Shown piece by piece: positions 1-6,093 of a DNA stretch of 6,507 nt. The DNA lies in assembly GCA_964512045.1 (NCBI GenBank), contig CAZEJK010000285.1, forward strand, positions 1 to 6,507, written 5' to 3'. The position numbers and the translations under genes were made by a program. Positions within the stretch are counted from its first letter, which is position 1. Each line of letters begins with the position of its first letter. This DNA comes from CAZEJK01 sp964512045 (GTDB lineage: Bacteria > Acidobacteriota > Thermoanaerobaculia > Thermoanaerobaculales > Sulfomarinibacteraceae). A model generated the notes under the pieces. The model was given only the letters and a program-made list of their open reading frames with translations. It was not told the DNA's origin and made no database searches.

Positions 1-71
1 ACCCGGTCCATGGTCTCTGGCAGAGCCAGGAACTCCTCTTCGCTGACGAGTGCGGGTCTGGCCAGGTTCAT
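1..71 (-). CDS. Uma2-family (DUF820) protein, 5' end only
   Basis: Reading leftward from an ATG at 71 gives a 23-residue N-terminus running off the window edge. It begins MNLARPALVSEEEFLALPET and continues MDRV. The pattern of a short basic start followed by 'SEEEFLALPE' resembles the N-terminus of Uma2-family proteins, which share the PD-(D/E)XK endonuclease fold, are often present in many copies per genome, and mostly have no known role. The catalytic part lies outside the window, so only this N-terminal resemblance supports the call. There is no in-frame ATG upstream and no clear ribosome binding site. A TATACT hexamer lies 7 bases upstream of the ATG, so a leaderless transcript is plausible. 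The gene is divergent from the recQ remnant. Confidence 0.6.
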   Translation of the reverse strand, partial: MNLARPALVSEEEFLALPETMDR

Positions 72-78
72 GTCGATG

Positions 79-86
79 AGTATAGC
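79..86. promoter_or_regulatory. Overlapping divergent -10-like hexamers (Uma2 / recQ)
   Basis: On the minus strand TATACT (84 to 79) sits 7 bases before the Uma2 ATG at 71. On the plus strand TATAGC (81-86) sits just before the GTG at 92, which opens the recQ frame. The two hexamers share four bases, so RNA polymerase could probably engage only one at a time. No convincing -35 element is visible on either strand, so this is a weak prediction based on the -10 match and spacing alone. Confidence 0.3.
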
Positions 87-130
87 TGAGAGTGCTCCGA
101 GAGAGCAGCGGCTCCTCTATCATGATGCCC

Positions 131-2024
131 ATGGCGGACGCGATGGACGACGCGCGCCGGCTGCTCGAGGAGCGATTTGGCCACAAGACCTTCCGCGACG
201 GCCAGGAGGCGGTGATCGGACACCTGCTGGCAGGCCGCTCCGCGGCGGCGGTGTTCCCGACCGGTGGCGGCAAGTCGCTGTGCTACCAGCTGCCGGCCCT
301 GCTGCTGGAGGGCCTCACCGTGGTGGTGTCGCCCCTCATCGCCCTGATGAAGGATCAGGTGGACCAGCTCACGGCGCGCGGCGTTGCCGCCGCGCGGCTC
401 GACTCGTCGCTCACCTCCGAGGAGCACGGCGCGATCATGGATCGCGTCCGGACGGGCGAGCTGCGCCTTCTCTACTCTGCCCCGGAGCGCTTCAACAACG
501 AGCGGTTCCGGGAGGCGATCTTGCGTCAACCGATCGCTTTGTTCGCGGTCGACGAGGCCCACTGTGTCTCCGAGTGGGGCCACAACTTCCGTCCCGACTA
601 CCTCAAGCTGGCCGTCTTCGCCGAGACCTGCGGCGCCGAGCGCACGTTGGCGCTGACGGCCACCGCCACGCCGCAGGTGCTGGACGATATCTGCGCGGGC
701 TTTCGGATCGACCCCGCCGCGGCCGTGCGCACCAGCTTCTACCGACCGAACCTCGAGCTGCTTGCCACGCCGGTCCAGCCTGACGAGCGCAACGGGGTCC
801 TGCTGCGCCGGATCCAGGAGCGACCGGCGGGGTCTGCGATTGTCTATGTCACCCTGCAACGGACGGCCGAGGAGGTGGCCGAGCGGCTGGCCGCTCACGG
901 CGTCGCGGCGCGGCCCTATCACGCTGGCATGAAGAGCGAGGACCGCACCGCCACCCAGGAGTGGTTTCTGGCCTCCGAATCGGCCGTGGTGGTGGCGACC
1001 ATAGCCTTCGGCATGGGCATCGACAAGCCGGACATCCGATCCGTCTATCACTACAACCTGGCCAAGAGCCTGGAAGGCTACTCCCAGGAGATCGGCCGCG
1101 CCGGTCGCGACGGTCAGGCCTCGGTGTGCCTGCGGCGACACGCCGGACCACGCGTCGATCCACGGGCTCGTGACCCACCTGGTCAAGGAGAAGGACCGCT
1201 TCCATGTCGCCTTCACCGACCTGTCCGCGCGCCACGACATTCGCGTCCTGGTCGTGCGCACCCTTGTGACCTACCTGGAGCTCGAGGGGTTTCTGGAGGC
1301 AGGGACGCCGTTCTACGAGCGCTACCGCTTCCGCCCGCTGGTGGAGCTGGACACGATCGCCGGTCGCTTCAAGGGCGAGCGGAAGAGCTTTCTGGAGACG
1401 TTGTTTGCCGCTGCCACCAAGGCGCACACCTGGTACGACATCGATATCCTCAAGGCGGTGAACGCAACCGGTTCGCCGCGCGATCGTATCGTTCGTGCGC
1501 TCGACTACCTGGACCTGCAGCAGCTGCTGGAGGTGCGGGTCGCGGGCCTGCGCCACCGCTTCCGCTGGCTCCAGCGACCGTCGGATCCGGAGGCGCTTGC
1601 CCGTCACCTCCATGACCGGATGCTGCAGCACGAGGCGCGGGAGATCGCCCGCCTCGAGCAGGTGGTGCAGCTGGTCACGCACGACGGCTGCCAGACCGCC
1701 TTCCTGTGCGATCACTTCGGCGAGACGTTGGCCAGCCCGTGCGGTCACTGCTCGTGGTGCCTGCGCGATGGCCGACGTCTGGAGCTGCCCCCTGTCTCTC
1801 CGGCTGGGATCGACGAGACCGTCTGGCAGCGGGCGATGGAGGTGCGCAACGAGCACCCCACCGCCCTCGGCCCGCCGCGCGCGTTCGCGCGGTTTCTCAC
1901 CGGCCTGTCCTCGCCGCGGCTGACGCGTGCCCGCCTGACCGGCCACGAGCTGTTCGGCGGTCTCGCCGGCGTACCGTTCCCCGAGGTCCTCGCGAAGGCC
2001 AGGGTTGAAGAGCCACCGGAGTGA
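131..2024 (+). pseudogene. recQ: RecQ-family ATP-dependent DNA helicase, frameshifted
   Basis: This is a 3'-5' DNA helicase of the RecQ family, which unwinds recombination and repair intermediates. Numbered from the ATG at 131, the visible motifs are FRDGQ (21-25), Walker A TGGGKS (44-49), DEAH (141-144) with the RecQ aromatic-rich loop CVSEWGHNFRPDY, LTATATP (175-181), and motifs V/VI ending QEIGRAGRDG. Near nt 1130 the reading frame moves by +1. Frame 2 runs through 'GQASVC'; the homologous continuation 'GDTPDHASIHG' is in the next frame and runs to the stop at 2022-2024. It includes a C-terminal cysteine cluster (codons at 1689, 1707, 1740, 1749, 1758), probably zinc-binding. About 16-17 residues expected between the two halves are absent, so this looks like a deletion rather than a single-base error. 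Upstream starts are possible at GTG 92 and ATG 122; none has a good Shine-Dalgarno. As it stands the gene would give a helicase core with a scrambled tail. Confidence 0.85.
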
Positions 2025-2039
2025 TCGGGAGGGCAAGCA
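1936..2039 (+). repeat. recQ 3'-end direct repeat, copy 1
   Basis: This is the last 26-plus codons of recQ, its stop codon, and about 15 bases beyond. It recurs in the same orientation at 6091-6195. Over the 26 shared codons plus stop, 68 of 81 bases match by manual alignment. This copy is continuous with the recQ reading frame and encodes HELFGGLAGVPFPEVLAKAR followed by VEEPPE and the stop. Confidence 0.85.
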
Positions 2040-2113
2040 ACCGTCGCCGTCGCAATCCGCTCATGGCCACGCGCTGCTGTATGACTCGCCTCCTCCGATC
2101 TCCGATGGAAGGC

Positions 2114-2145
2114 GGCCGGAACCTGTGATGGAGGATTGTCCGGCC
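2114..2145. other. 7-bp inverted repeat downstream of recQ
   Basis: GGCCGGA (2114-2120) pairs perfectly with TCCGGCC (2139-2145) across an 18-base loop. It lies between the recQ stop and the promoter of the FitA-like gene. There is no T tract after it, so it is not a convincing intrinsic terminator. It could still be an RNA stem ending recQ transcripts or a protein-binding site. Confidence 0.3.
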
Positions 2146-2152
2146 TGGATGC

Positions 2153-2191
2153 TTGCAGAACACTGGCATTACCATCATAATGATGGCAATG
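2153..2191 (+). promoter_or_regulatory. Promoter and palindromic operator of the FitA/VapB-like gene
   Basis: TTGCAG (2153-2158), a 17-base spacer and CATAAT (2176-2181, 5 of 6 to consensus) form a plausible sigma-70-type promoter. Transcription would start about 7 bases further on, at or next to the ATG at 2189, giving a leaderless mRNA. Centred on 2179 is the palindrome CATTACCATCAT-A-ATGATGGCAATG (2167-2191), with 12-base arms and one mismatch, covering the -10 and the start codon. This placement suits repression by the encoded ribbon-helix-helix antitoxin with its PIN partner, as known for FitAB and other VapBC loci. Binding itself is inferred. Confidence 0.6.
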
Positions 2192-2425
2192 TCAGTTCAG
2201 ATTACGATTCGCGATGTGCCGAGCGAGGTCCGAGACGAGCTAGCGGCGCGCGCTGCCCGGGCCGGAAAGTCGATGCAGCAGTACCTCCGCGACGAGCTGC
2301 AGCGTCTCGCTGAGCGTCCGACGATGCCCGAGTGGTTGGACCGTGTGCAGTATCGGAAACGTCTCGCCCCCCGGTCGGTGGCCGCCGAGGCGATTCTCGA
2401 GTCCCGCGATGCCGACCGGAAGTGA
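2189..2425 (+). CDS. FitA/VapB-like ribbon-helix-helix antitoxin
   Basis: This 78-residue protein begins MSVQITIRDVPSEVRDELAA. It has the strand-helix-helix pattern of Arc/FitA-type ribbon-helix-helix DNA-binding antitoxins in its first 45 or so residues, then a basic/hydrophobic tail that probably wraps the toxin. The ATG at 2189 is chosen because family members start at 'MSVQITIRD' and because the upstream promoter would start RNA there. ATGs at 2180 and 2183 and a TTG at 2153 are in frame but fall inside the promoter/palindrome. Its 3' end overlaps the PIN toxin gene by 17 bases, typical of translationally coupled VapBC pairs. Family proteins bind and inhibit the partner ribonuclease and repress their own operon. 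Confidence 0.85.
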   Translation: MSVQITIRDVPSEVRDELAARAARAGKSMQQYLRDELQRLAERPTMPEWLDRVQYRKRLAPRSVAAEAILESRDADRK

Positions 2426-2840
2426 TCACGAAGGCCCTGTCCGGGGGCTTGTTGTCGATGCTTCGGTAGTCGTGTCTGCGATTGTGGACTCGGCGCCGGA
2501 CGGCCGGTGGGCCGAGCAGGCTCTGGGCGAGAGCGCGTTGGTGGCGCCGGAGCTGATGATCGTCGAGGCCCTGAACATTTTGCGCCGGTTGGAGCAGGCC
2601 GGTGAGCTGAGCGCGCTCGAGGCGGCTTCGGCGGAGAGCGAGCTGCAGGATCTCCCCGTGGATCTGATGCCGGTGCGGCCGTTTGCCGAGAGGATCTGGC
2701 AGCTGCGGCACAACGTGACGTGTTACGACGCCTGGTATGTCGCCATCGCAGAGGCCCTCGAGCTCCCTCTTGCCACGTTGGACCGCCGTCTCAAGCGTGC
2801 ACACGGTCCGGAGTGTGAGGTGTGGGCGCCGCCAGAGTGA
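2409..2840 (+). CDS. vapC: VapC/FitB-like PIN-domain toxin
   Basis: This 143-residue PIN-domain protein is the likely Mg2+-dependent ribonuclease toxin of the upstream ribbon-helix-helix antitoxin. The four expected acidic active-site residues are present: D17 in 'LVVDAS', E53 in 'MIVEALNIL', D107 in 'CYDAWYVAIA' and D125 in 'ATLDRRL'. The toxin therefore looks intact. The ATG at 2409 overlaps the antitoxin by 17 bases and leaves about 13 residues before the first PIN strand. A GTG at 2343 is in frame but would put 22 extra, unrelated residues in front. Other VapC toxins cleave tRNA or rRNA at specific sites; the target here cannot be read from sequence. The gene converges on the HTH antitoxin gene, with 73 bases between their stops. 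Confidence 0.88.
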   Translation: MPTGSDHEGPVRGLVVDASVVVSAIVDSAPDGRWAEQALGESALVAPELMIVEALNILRRLEQAGELSALEAASAESELQDLPVDLMPVRPFAERIWQLRHNVTCYDAWYVAIAEALELPLATLDRRLKRAHGPECEVWAPPE

Positions 2841-2913
2841 CTGCGCGAGATCGGTCGGTTGGAGGCAACGTGAGAGGTGCCGCGCAGACGACCATCCGCC
2901 GCGTGTGCCTCGT

Positions 2914-3300
2914 TCAATCTCCTTCGGCCTCAAGGAGCAGGTCGGTCTCCACGTCGAGCACACTCGACAGTCGCCGCAGCAGACTGAGTGAGGGCTCGCC
3001 CTTTCGCGTTTCGAGCTTTGAGATGTGGGCTGGCGTCACGCCCACTCGGGCCGCAAGCTGTGCAGCTGTCATCCCACGGTAATCGCGCCAGACGCGGATC
3101 GGCGGCTCGCCGTCGAGCAGTCGATCCAGGACGGCAGCGGGTATCGTGGGCTCGCTCCCCTCGGTAACCCGCTCGACGAACTGGGTCACAGCGCGTGCAT
3201 CATCAAGATCCTCTGCCTTCTCGATGAGCGCCGTGTACTCCTCGTATGAGAGGATTACGAACGCTGGCTTGCCATCAGCTTCAAGCACCTGCGCTGTCAT
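2914..3300 (-). CDS. Antitoxin with Phd-like N-terminus and Xre-type HTH
   Basis: This 128-residue protein has two recognisable parts. Residues 1-30 (MTAQVLEADGKPAFVILSYE and onward) resemble the Phd/YefM-like start seen in some antitoxins. Residues about 71-123 form an Xre-type helix-turn-helix, with recognition region 'VGVTPAHISKLETRKGEPSL'. The domain order suggests DNA binding through the C-terminus, with the toxin probably neutralised by the remaining segment. Its ATG (3300-3298) overlaps the stop of the upstream RelE-type toxin gene by 4 bases (ATGA), so the two are one operon translated toxin first, as in HigBA-type loci. It probably represses the promoter at 3557-3585. I am confident it is an antitoxin, less so about which half binds the toxin. 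Confidence 0.85.
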   Translation of the reverse strand: MTAQVLEADGKPAFVILSYEEYTALIEKAEDLDDARAVTQFVERVTEGSEPTIPAAVLDRLLDGEPPIRVWRDYRGMTAAQLAARVGVTPAHISKLETRKGEPSLSLLRRLSSVLDVETDLLLEAEGD

Positions 3301-3551
3301 CTGTAGGCCTTCTCCCTTCGTGCGATACGGACCACCTGGACAATGAGACGATCTTCAATGAGGACGTAGACGACGCGCCAGTCGCCTACTCTCAGTCGAA
3401 AGCCCGGGTGGTCTGTGAGCTTCTTGGCCTTCCGGGCGGACCATGGGTCGAGCACCAGCTCGTCGAGACGCTCACGGATGCGATGTGCATCGGAACGCGG
3501 CATTCGAAGCAGCGCCTTCGTGGCGTCGCGGCTGAGCTCGATCGACCACAC
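3297..3551 (-). CDS. RelE/ParE-family toxin
   Basis: This 84-residue small basic protein carries the RelE/ParE fold signature: an N-terminal 'SIELSRDATKALLRMPRSD', a helical 'RIRERLDELVLDPW', then the strands 'KKLTDHPGFRLRVGDWRVVY' and the C-terminal 'VRIARREKAYR'. Basic residues R52, R54, R59, R75, R78 and R79, together with Y83, are the kind used by ribosome-dependent RelE mRNA interferases. RelE and ParE (gyrase poison) activities cannot be separated from sequence. The only in-frame start is GTG at 3551, because a TGA lies two codons upstream. An AGGAG lies about 12 bases upstream, longer than usual. The predicted -10 ends about 5 bases before the GTG, so leaderless expression is also possible. 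It is the first gene of the operon with the HTH antitoxin. Confidence 0.88.
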   Translation of the reverse strand: MWSIELSRDATKALLRMPRSDAHRIRERLDELVLDPWSARKAKKLTDHPGFRLRVGDWRVVYVLIEDRLIVQVVRIARREKAYR

Positions 3552-3556
3552 GGGTC

Positions 3557-3598
3557 AAGGTAACTCCTGTTTAAGCATGTGTCAACTCAGAGTTACCT
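3557..3598 (-). promoter_or_regulatory. Promoter and inverted-repeat operator of the RelE/HTH operon
   Basis: On the minus strand TTGACA (3585-3580) is a perfect -35, followed by a 17-base spacer and TACCTT (3562-3557), which fits TANNNT. Transcription would begin at or next to the toxin GTG at 3551. A perfect 9-bp inverted repeat, AGGTAACTC (3558-3566) and GAGTTACCT (3590-3598), brackets the promoter. One arm lies on the -10 and the other just upstream of the -35. Arm centres are 32 bp apart, about three helical turns, so two HTH antitoxin molecules could bind the same face of the DNA. Autoregulation is the natural reading but is inferred. Confidence 0.6.
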
Positions 3599-3957
3599 CA
3601 GAGCATGTGCCCGTGTCGTCCCAGCAGAAAGGCGGAGCGGGCGACCGAGCCCACGAGCTGATCGCGGATCCCGACACCACCGTGTACGTCAGCGCCGTCG
3701 TCATGTGGGAGATCCGCATCAAGCAGGCGATCGGCACGCTCGATGTTCCGCCCGGTCTCCGGTCGGTCGTGGGCGCCCAGGGCTTCACCGAGCTGCCGCT
3801 CACGATCGACCACACCGAGGCCCTCGCCCGGCTACCGATGCACCATCGCGATCCGTTCGACCGTATGCTGATCGCCCAGGCCCGCAGCGAACGCCTCACC
3901 GTGCTCACCGCGGACGACAGCTTCCGCGCCTACGAGGCGCCGGTCCTGCACGCATGA
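3577..3957 (+). pseudogene. vapC-type PIN toxin, 5'-truncated, antitoxin lost
   Basis: From about nt 3643 onward this frame matches the PIN toxin family of COG3744 type. It shows 'HELIADPDTTVYVSAVVMWE', then 'HHRDPFDRMLIAQARSERL' and 'LTADDSF', which supply the Glu and the later Asp residues of the active site. The expected beginning, a hydrophobic strand ending in the first catalytic Asp ('LLLDTH' in relatives) plus about 15 more residues, is missing in every frame. It is replaced by unrelated sequence belonging to the promoter region of the divergent RelE operon. No antitoxin gene precedes it. Possible starts are ATG 3577, GTG 3607 and GTG 3613, but none restores the missing Asp. It is most likely an inactive remnant left when the RelE/HTH module arrived or when a deletion removed its 5' end. 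Confidence 0.72.
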
Positions 3958-4081
3958 GAGCCGGCGCAGAACCTACAACGCCCACTCAGCAGCCGCAGTC
4001 TTGAGCCTGCCGGCCCCTGGTTGGTTCCGACTCCACCGCTCCGCCGCTCCGCCGGGGTGGGGTGGCTGTCAGGGTTGTCTC
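3958..4081. other. Convergent intergenic region with possible hairpin
   Basis: This lies between the stops of the truncated vapC (+) and the second vapC (-). It holds a GC-rich segment in which ACTCCACC (4030-4037) can pair with GGTGGGGT (4056-4063), 8 pairs including one G-T, and an 8-base tandem CCGCTCCG within the loop. There is no T tract on either strand, so a terminator role is possible but unproven. No gene is seen here. Confidence 0.25.
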
Positions 4082-4513
4082 TCAGGCGCGCAAGAGCCGC
4101 AGACGAGCGTCTTCGCCAGCCAGGGGAACGAGGCGTCGATCGAACGTCACGAGCTCCAGGGCTTGTGACTGCGCAACGGCGAGAAGAAAGCCATCCGTCA
4201 CCTGCTGATGCCCCAGCATCCGCGTCACCATGCGCCGATAGGTCGTGTCCGTGAGCTCGGGGGTCTCGGCGATGAATCGGTGCTCAGGGTGGGCGCACAT
4301 GCTCTGAAGCACAGCAAGGGCCTCCAGCGGGCGCCGAGCCTGGTTCGTGAAGGCCGGGTTCGATGACAGGCGCACGAACCCGAGCTGGGTCAGGGCGCAG
4401 GTGCACCACGGTCCCGAGCGCTCGCGGAACCACTCTCGGGCGGAGTCGTGGAACTGATGGTTCGGCCAAGCGAGGGCGAGCAGCGTGTTGACGTCCAGCA
4501 GTACCCCGGTCAC
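4082..4513 (-). CDS. vapC: VapC-type PIN-domain toxin (TIGR00028-like)
   Basis: This 143-residue PIN ribonuclease toxin begins MTGVLLDVNTLLALAWPNHQ, the start typical of the mycobacterial-type PIN subfamily. Active-site acids are D7, D107 ('VTDGFLLAVA') and D125 ('TFDRRL'). At the position where many PIN toxins have Glu, the 'CALTQLGFVRLSSNP' segment has Gln (Q43). The same region in this subfamily is variable, so I do not treat the change as proof of inactivity. The start is GTG (4513-4511) and overlaps the antitoxin stop by 4 bases (GTGA), so translation is probably coupled. The RNA target is unknown. Confidence 0.88.
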   Translation of the reverse strand: MTGVLLDVNTLLALAWPNHQFHDSAREWFRERSGPWCTCALTQLGFVRLSSNPAFTNQARRPLEALAVLQSMCAHPEHRFIAETPELTDTTYRRMVTRMLGHQQVTDGFLLAVAQSQALELVTFDRRLVPLAGEDARLRLLRA

Positions 4514-4743
4514 TCGACGCCGTCCTCGGCGAGCAGATCCGCGGCTCTGGATCCAGGGATCATCGGTGCATCAGCAGCCACTGCGAATCGGGGTAGCTCT
4601 CCATCATCATGTACCAGCGGCTCCCGCTGCAGGCCGCGAGTGATCAGCGTGGTGACGACCTCGCTGATCGGCTTTCCCGAGGCATCGGCAAGAGTCTTCA
4701 CTGCGGCGTGCACGTCATCAGGGAGAGTGATCGTGGTTCTCAT
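4510..4743 (-). CDS. vapB: VapB-type ribbon-helix-helix antitoxin
   Basis: This 77-residue protein begins MRTTITLPDDVHAAVKTLAD, with a short beta strand (TTITL) and two helices ending near residue 38: the ribbon-helix-helix fold of VapB/CopG-like regulators. The second half (39-77) is acidic and Pro/Ala-rich and probably forms the extended arm that covers the toxin active site. ATG at 4743-4741 is the only sensible start, since the 'MRTTITL' N-terminus is characteristic. There is no Shine-Dalgarno close upstream. It heads a two-gene operon with the vapC that overlaps it, and should repress its promoter through the iterated sites just upstream. Confidence 0.85.
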   Translation of the reverse strand: MRTTITLPDDVHAAVKTLADASGKPISEVVTTLITRGLQREPLVHDDGELPRFAVAADAPMIPGSRAADLLAEDGVE

Positions 4744-4744
4744 G

Positions 4745-4778
4745 ATGATACAGTGATACGCTGATGCACCGATGTCAA
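4745..4778 (-). promoter_or_regulatory. vapBC promoter region with 8-bp spaced TGATRC repeats
   Basis: A perfect -35 TTGACA is present on the minus strand (4778-4773), exactly 35 bases before the vapB ATG, so RNA could start at or near the ATG. No -10 at ideal spacing is obvious; TATCAC (4758-4753) lies 14 bases and TATCAT (4750-4745) 22 bases from the -35. On the plus strand three direct repeats TGATAC, TGATAC, TGATGC start at 4746, 4754 and 4762, an exact 8-bp period. A weaker fourth match (CGATGT) starts at 4770. Ribbon-helix-helix repressors such as MetJ bind tandem 8-bp boxes cooperatively, so these are candidate VapB sites. Confidence 0.5.
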
Positions 4779-4812
4779 CCCCGAGCCTCCGAGCAGGGGC
4801 ACGATGTCACCC

Positions 4813-4842
4813 TTGATGTGGCTTCTGGCGTACGGCTATGTT
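4813..4842 (+). promoter_or_regulatory. Putative promoter of the ATPase gene
   Basis: TTGATG (4813-4818), an 18-base spacer and TATGTT (4837-4842) would start RNA about 8 bases before the ATG at 4858. There is no Shine-Dalgarno in the short leader. GTTA-AAG-TAAC (4840-4850) is a small perfect dyad sitting at the expected transcription start and could be a binding site. Confidence 0.4.
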
Positions 4843-4857
4843 AAAGTAACGCCTTAA

Positions 4858-6093
4858 ATGAGCCGAAGAGCGTACCGGTCGCGGGCCTTGGAGGACGGGG
4901 TCCTGGAAGCTTCGGAGCAGCTCCCTGTGCTGCTGGTCACCGGACCACGTCAGGTTGGAAAGACCACTCTCCTGCGGCACCTGTGTGGTCCGGATCGGTC
5001 GTACGTGACGCTCGATGATCCCACGCTCCGGGAGCTGGCGGTCGCCGATCCTGTGCTGTTTCTGCAGCGGTTCCCACCGCCCGTGCTGGTCGACGAGGTG
5101 CAGTACGCGCCCCAGCTGCTGCCGCACATCAAGATGGATGTCGACCGGAGCGAGACCCCAGGGCGGTACTGGCTGACGGGCTCGCAGCACTTCCTTGCCA
5201 TGCGTGATGTGACCGAGAGCCTGGCGGGACGGGTGGCCATCTTGAACCTGCTCGGATTCTCCATCCGCGAGGGCGATGAGCGCGAGATCCGGTTGCCTCC
5301 GTTCCTTCCCAGCCGTCAGCGGCTGATGGAACGGGCTGTCTCAAAGGGTGCGACGAGTGTGGCAGAGCTGTTCGAGACGATCTGGAGAGGTTCGTTCCCC
5401 GCGCTGGTTGCGGGTCCGGTGCGCGACCGTGATCTGTTCTACGGGTCCTACCTGCAGACGTACCTGCAACGAGATGTGCGTGACCTGGCGCAGATCGGCA
5501 ACCAGGAGGCGTTCGTGCGCTTCGTGAGTGCTGCGGCCGCGAGAACCGGCCAGCTGCTCAACCTCTCCGATCTGGCCCGGGACGTGGACGTGTCGGTGCC
5601 GACCGCCAGGAGCTGGCTCTCGATCCTGGAGGACAGCTTCCAGGTGCTACTGCTGCGCCCGTACCACACGAATGTCACGAAGCGCCTGGTCAAGACGCCG
5701 AAGCTATACTTCCTCGACACCGGTATGGCGGCGTACCTGACGCGGTGGTCCAGCCCGGACACCCTGGCCGCTGGCGCGTTGGCAGGGCCCATCTTCGAGA
5801 CGTTCGTGGTTGCGGAGATTCTGAAGAGCTTCTGGCACCGAGTGCGTCGGCCAGCGATCTACTTCTACCGCGATCGCGACGGCAAGGAGGTCGATCTGGT
5901 GATCGAGCATGACGGCCGTCTCCACGGCGTGGAGGTGAAGATGGGCGCGTCCCCACGCCGCGACTGGGGACGCACGTTTGCTCCCCTCCACAAGCTCGAC
6001 CTTCCTGTTGGCGGTTGCGCAGTGGTCTCCCTGGCGCCGGACCTGCTGCCGCTTGACAAGCACACCTGGTCGGTGCCGGTCGGTCTGGTGTGA
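4858..6093 (+). CDS. COG1373-type ATPase, AAA_14 plus DUF4143
   Basis: This 411-residue protein is a complete member of the AAA_14/DUF4143 family. The N-terminal ATPase shows Walker A GPRQVGKTT (29-37), Walker B PVLVDEVQ (75-82) and the conserved 'YWLTGSQHF' (104-112). The middle has the family's 'YLQTYLQRDVRDLAQIGN' and a winged-helix-like segment ('NLSDLARDVDVSVPTARSWL'). The C-terminus carries a restriction-nuclease-like pattern, D346 then E359-V-K361 ('EVDLVIE...GVEVK'), resembling a PD-(D/E)XK core. The role of this family is not established; suggestions range from DNA handling to mobile-element functions. Length and both ends fit a full protein. It is a single gene between the vapBC pair and a copy of the recQ 3' end, and its stop codon is the first triplet of that repeat. 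Confidence 0.88.
   Translation: MSRRAYRSRALEDGVLEASEQLPVLLVTGPRQVGKTTLLRHLCGPDRSYVTLDDPTLRELAVADPVLFLQRFPPPVLVDEVQYAPQLLPHIKMDVDRSETPGRYWLTGSQHFLAMRDVTESLAGRVAILNLLGFSIREGDEREIRLPPFLPSRQRLMERAVSKGATSVAELFETIWRGSFPALVAGPVRDRDLFYGSYLQTYLQRDVRDLAQIGNQEAFVRFVSAAAARTGQLLNLSDLARDVDVSVPTARSWLSILEDSFQVLLLRPYHTNVTKRLVKTPKLYFLDTGMAAYLTRWSSPDTLAAGALAGPIFETFVVAEILKSFWHRVRRPAIYFYRDRDGKEVDLVIEHDGRLHGVEVKMGASPRRDWGRTFAPLHKLDLPVGGCAVVSLAPDLLPLDKHTWSVPVGLV

Noticed and set aside
1120..1145. Programmed ribosomal frameshift in recQ
   Set aside because: No slippery heptamer or downstream pseudoknot is seen, and a frameshift would not explain the missing ~16-17 residues.
68..1261. Long open frame on the minus strand opposite recQ
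   Set aside because: It is antisense to clear helicase motifs and has low-complexity Arg/Gly/Ala/His composition. It is a GC-rich shadow, not a gene.
849..2036. 395-codon minus-strand open frame opposite the recQ C-terminal half
   Set aside because: The opposite strand carries recognisable RecQ C-terminal sequence and cysteine cluster; this frame shows no family features.
2841..2887. CTGCGCG / CGCGCAG inverted repeat between convergent genes as a terminator
   Set aside because: The loop is 33 bases and no T tract follows on either strand; this is weak evidence for termination.
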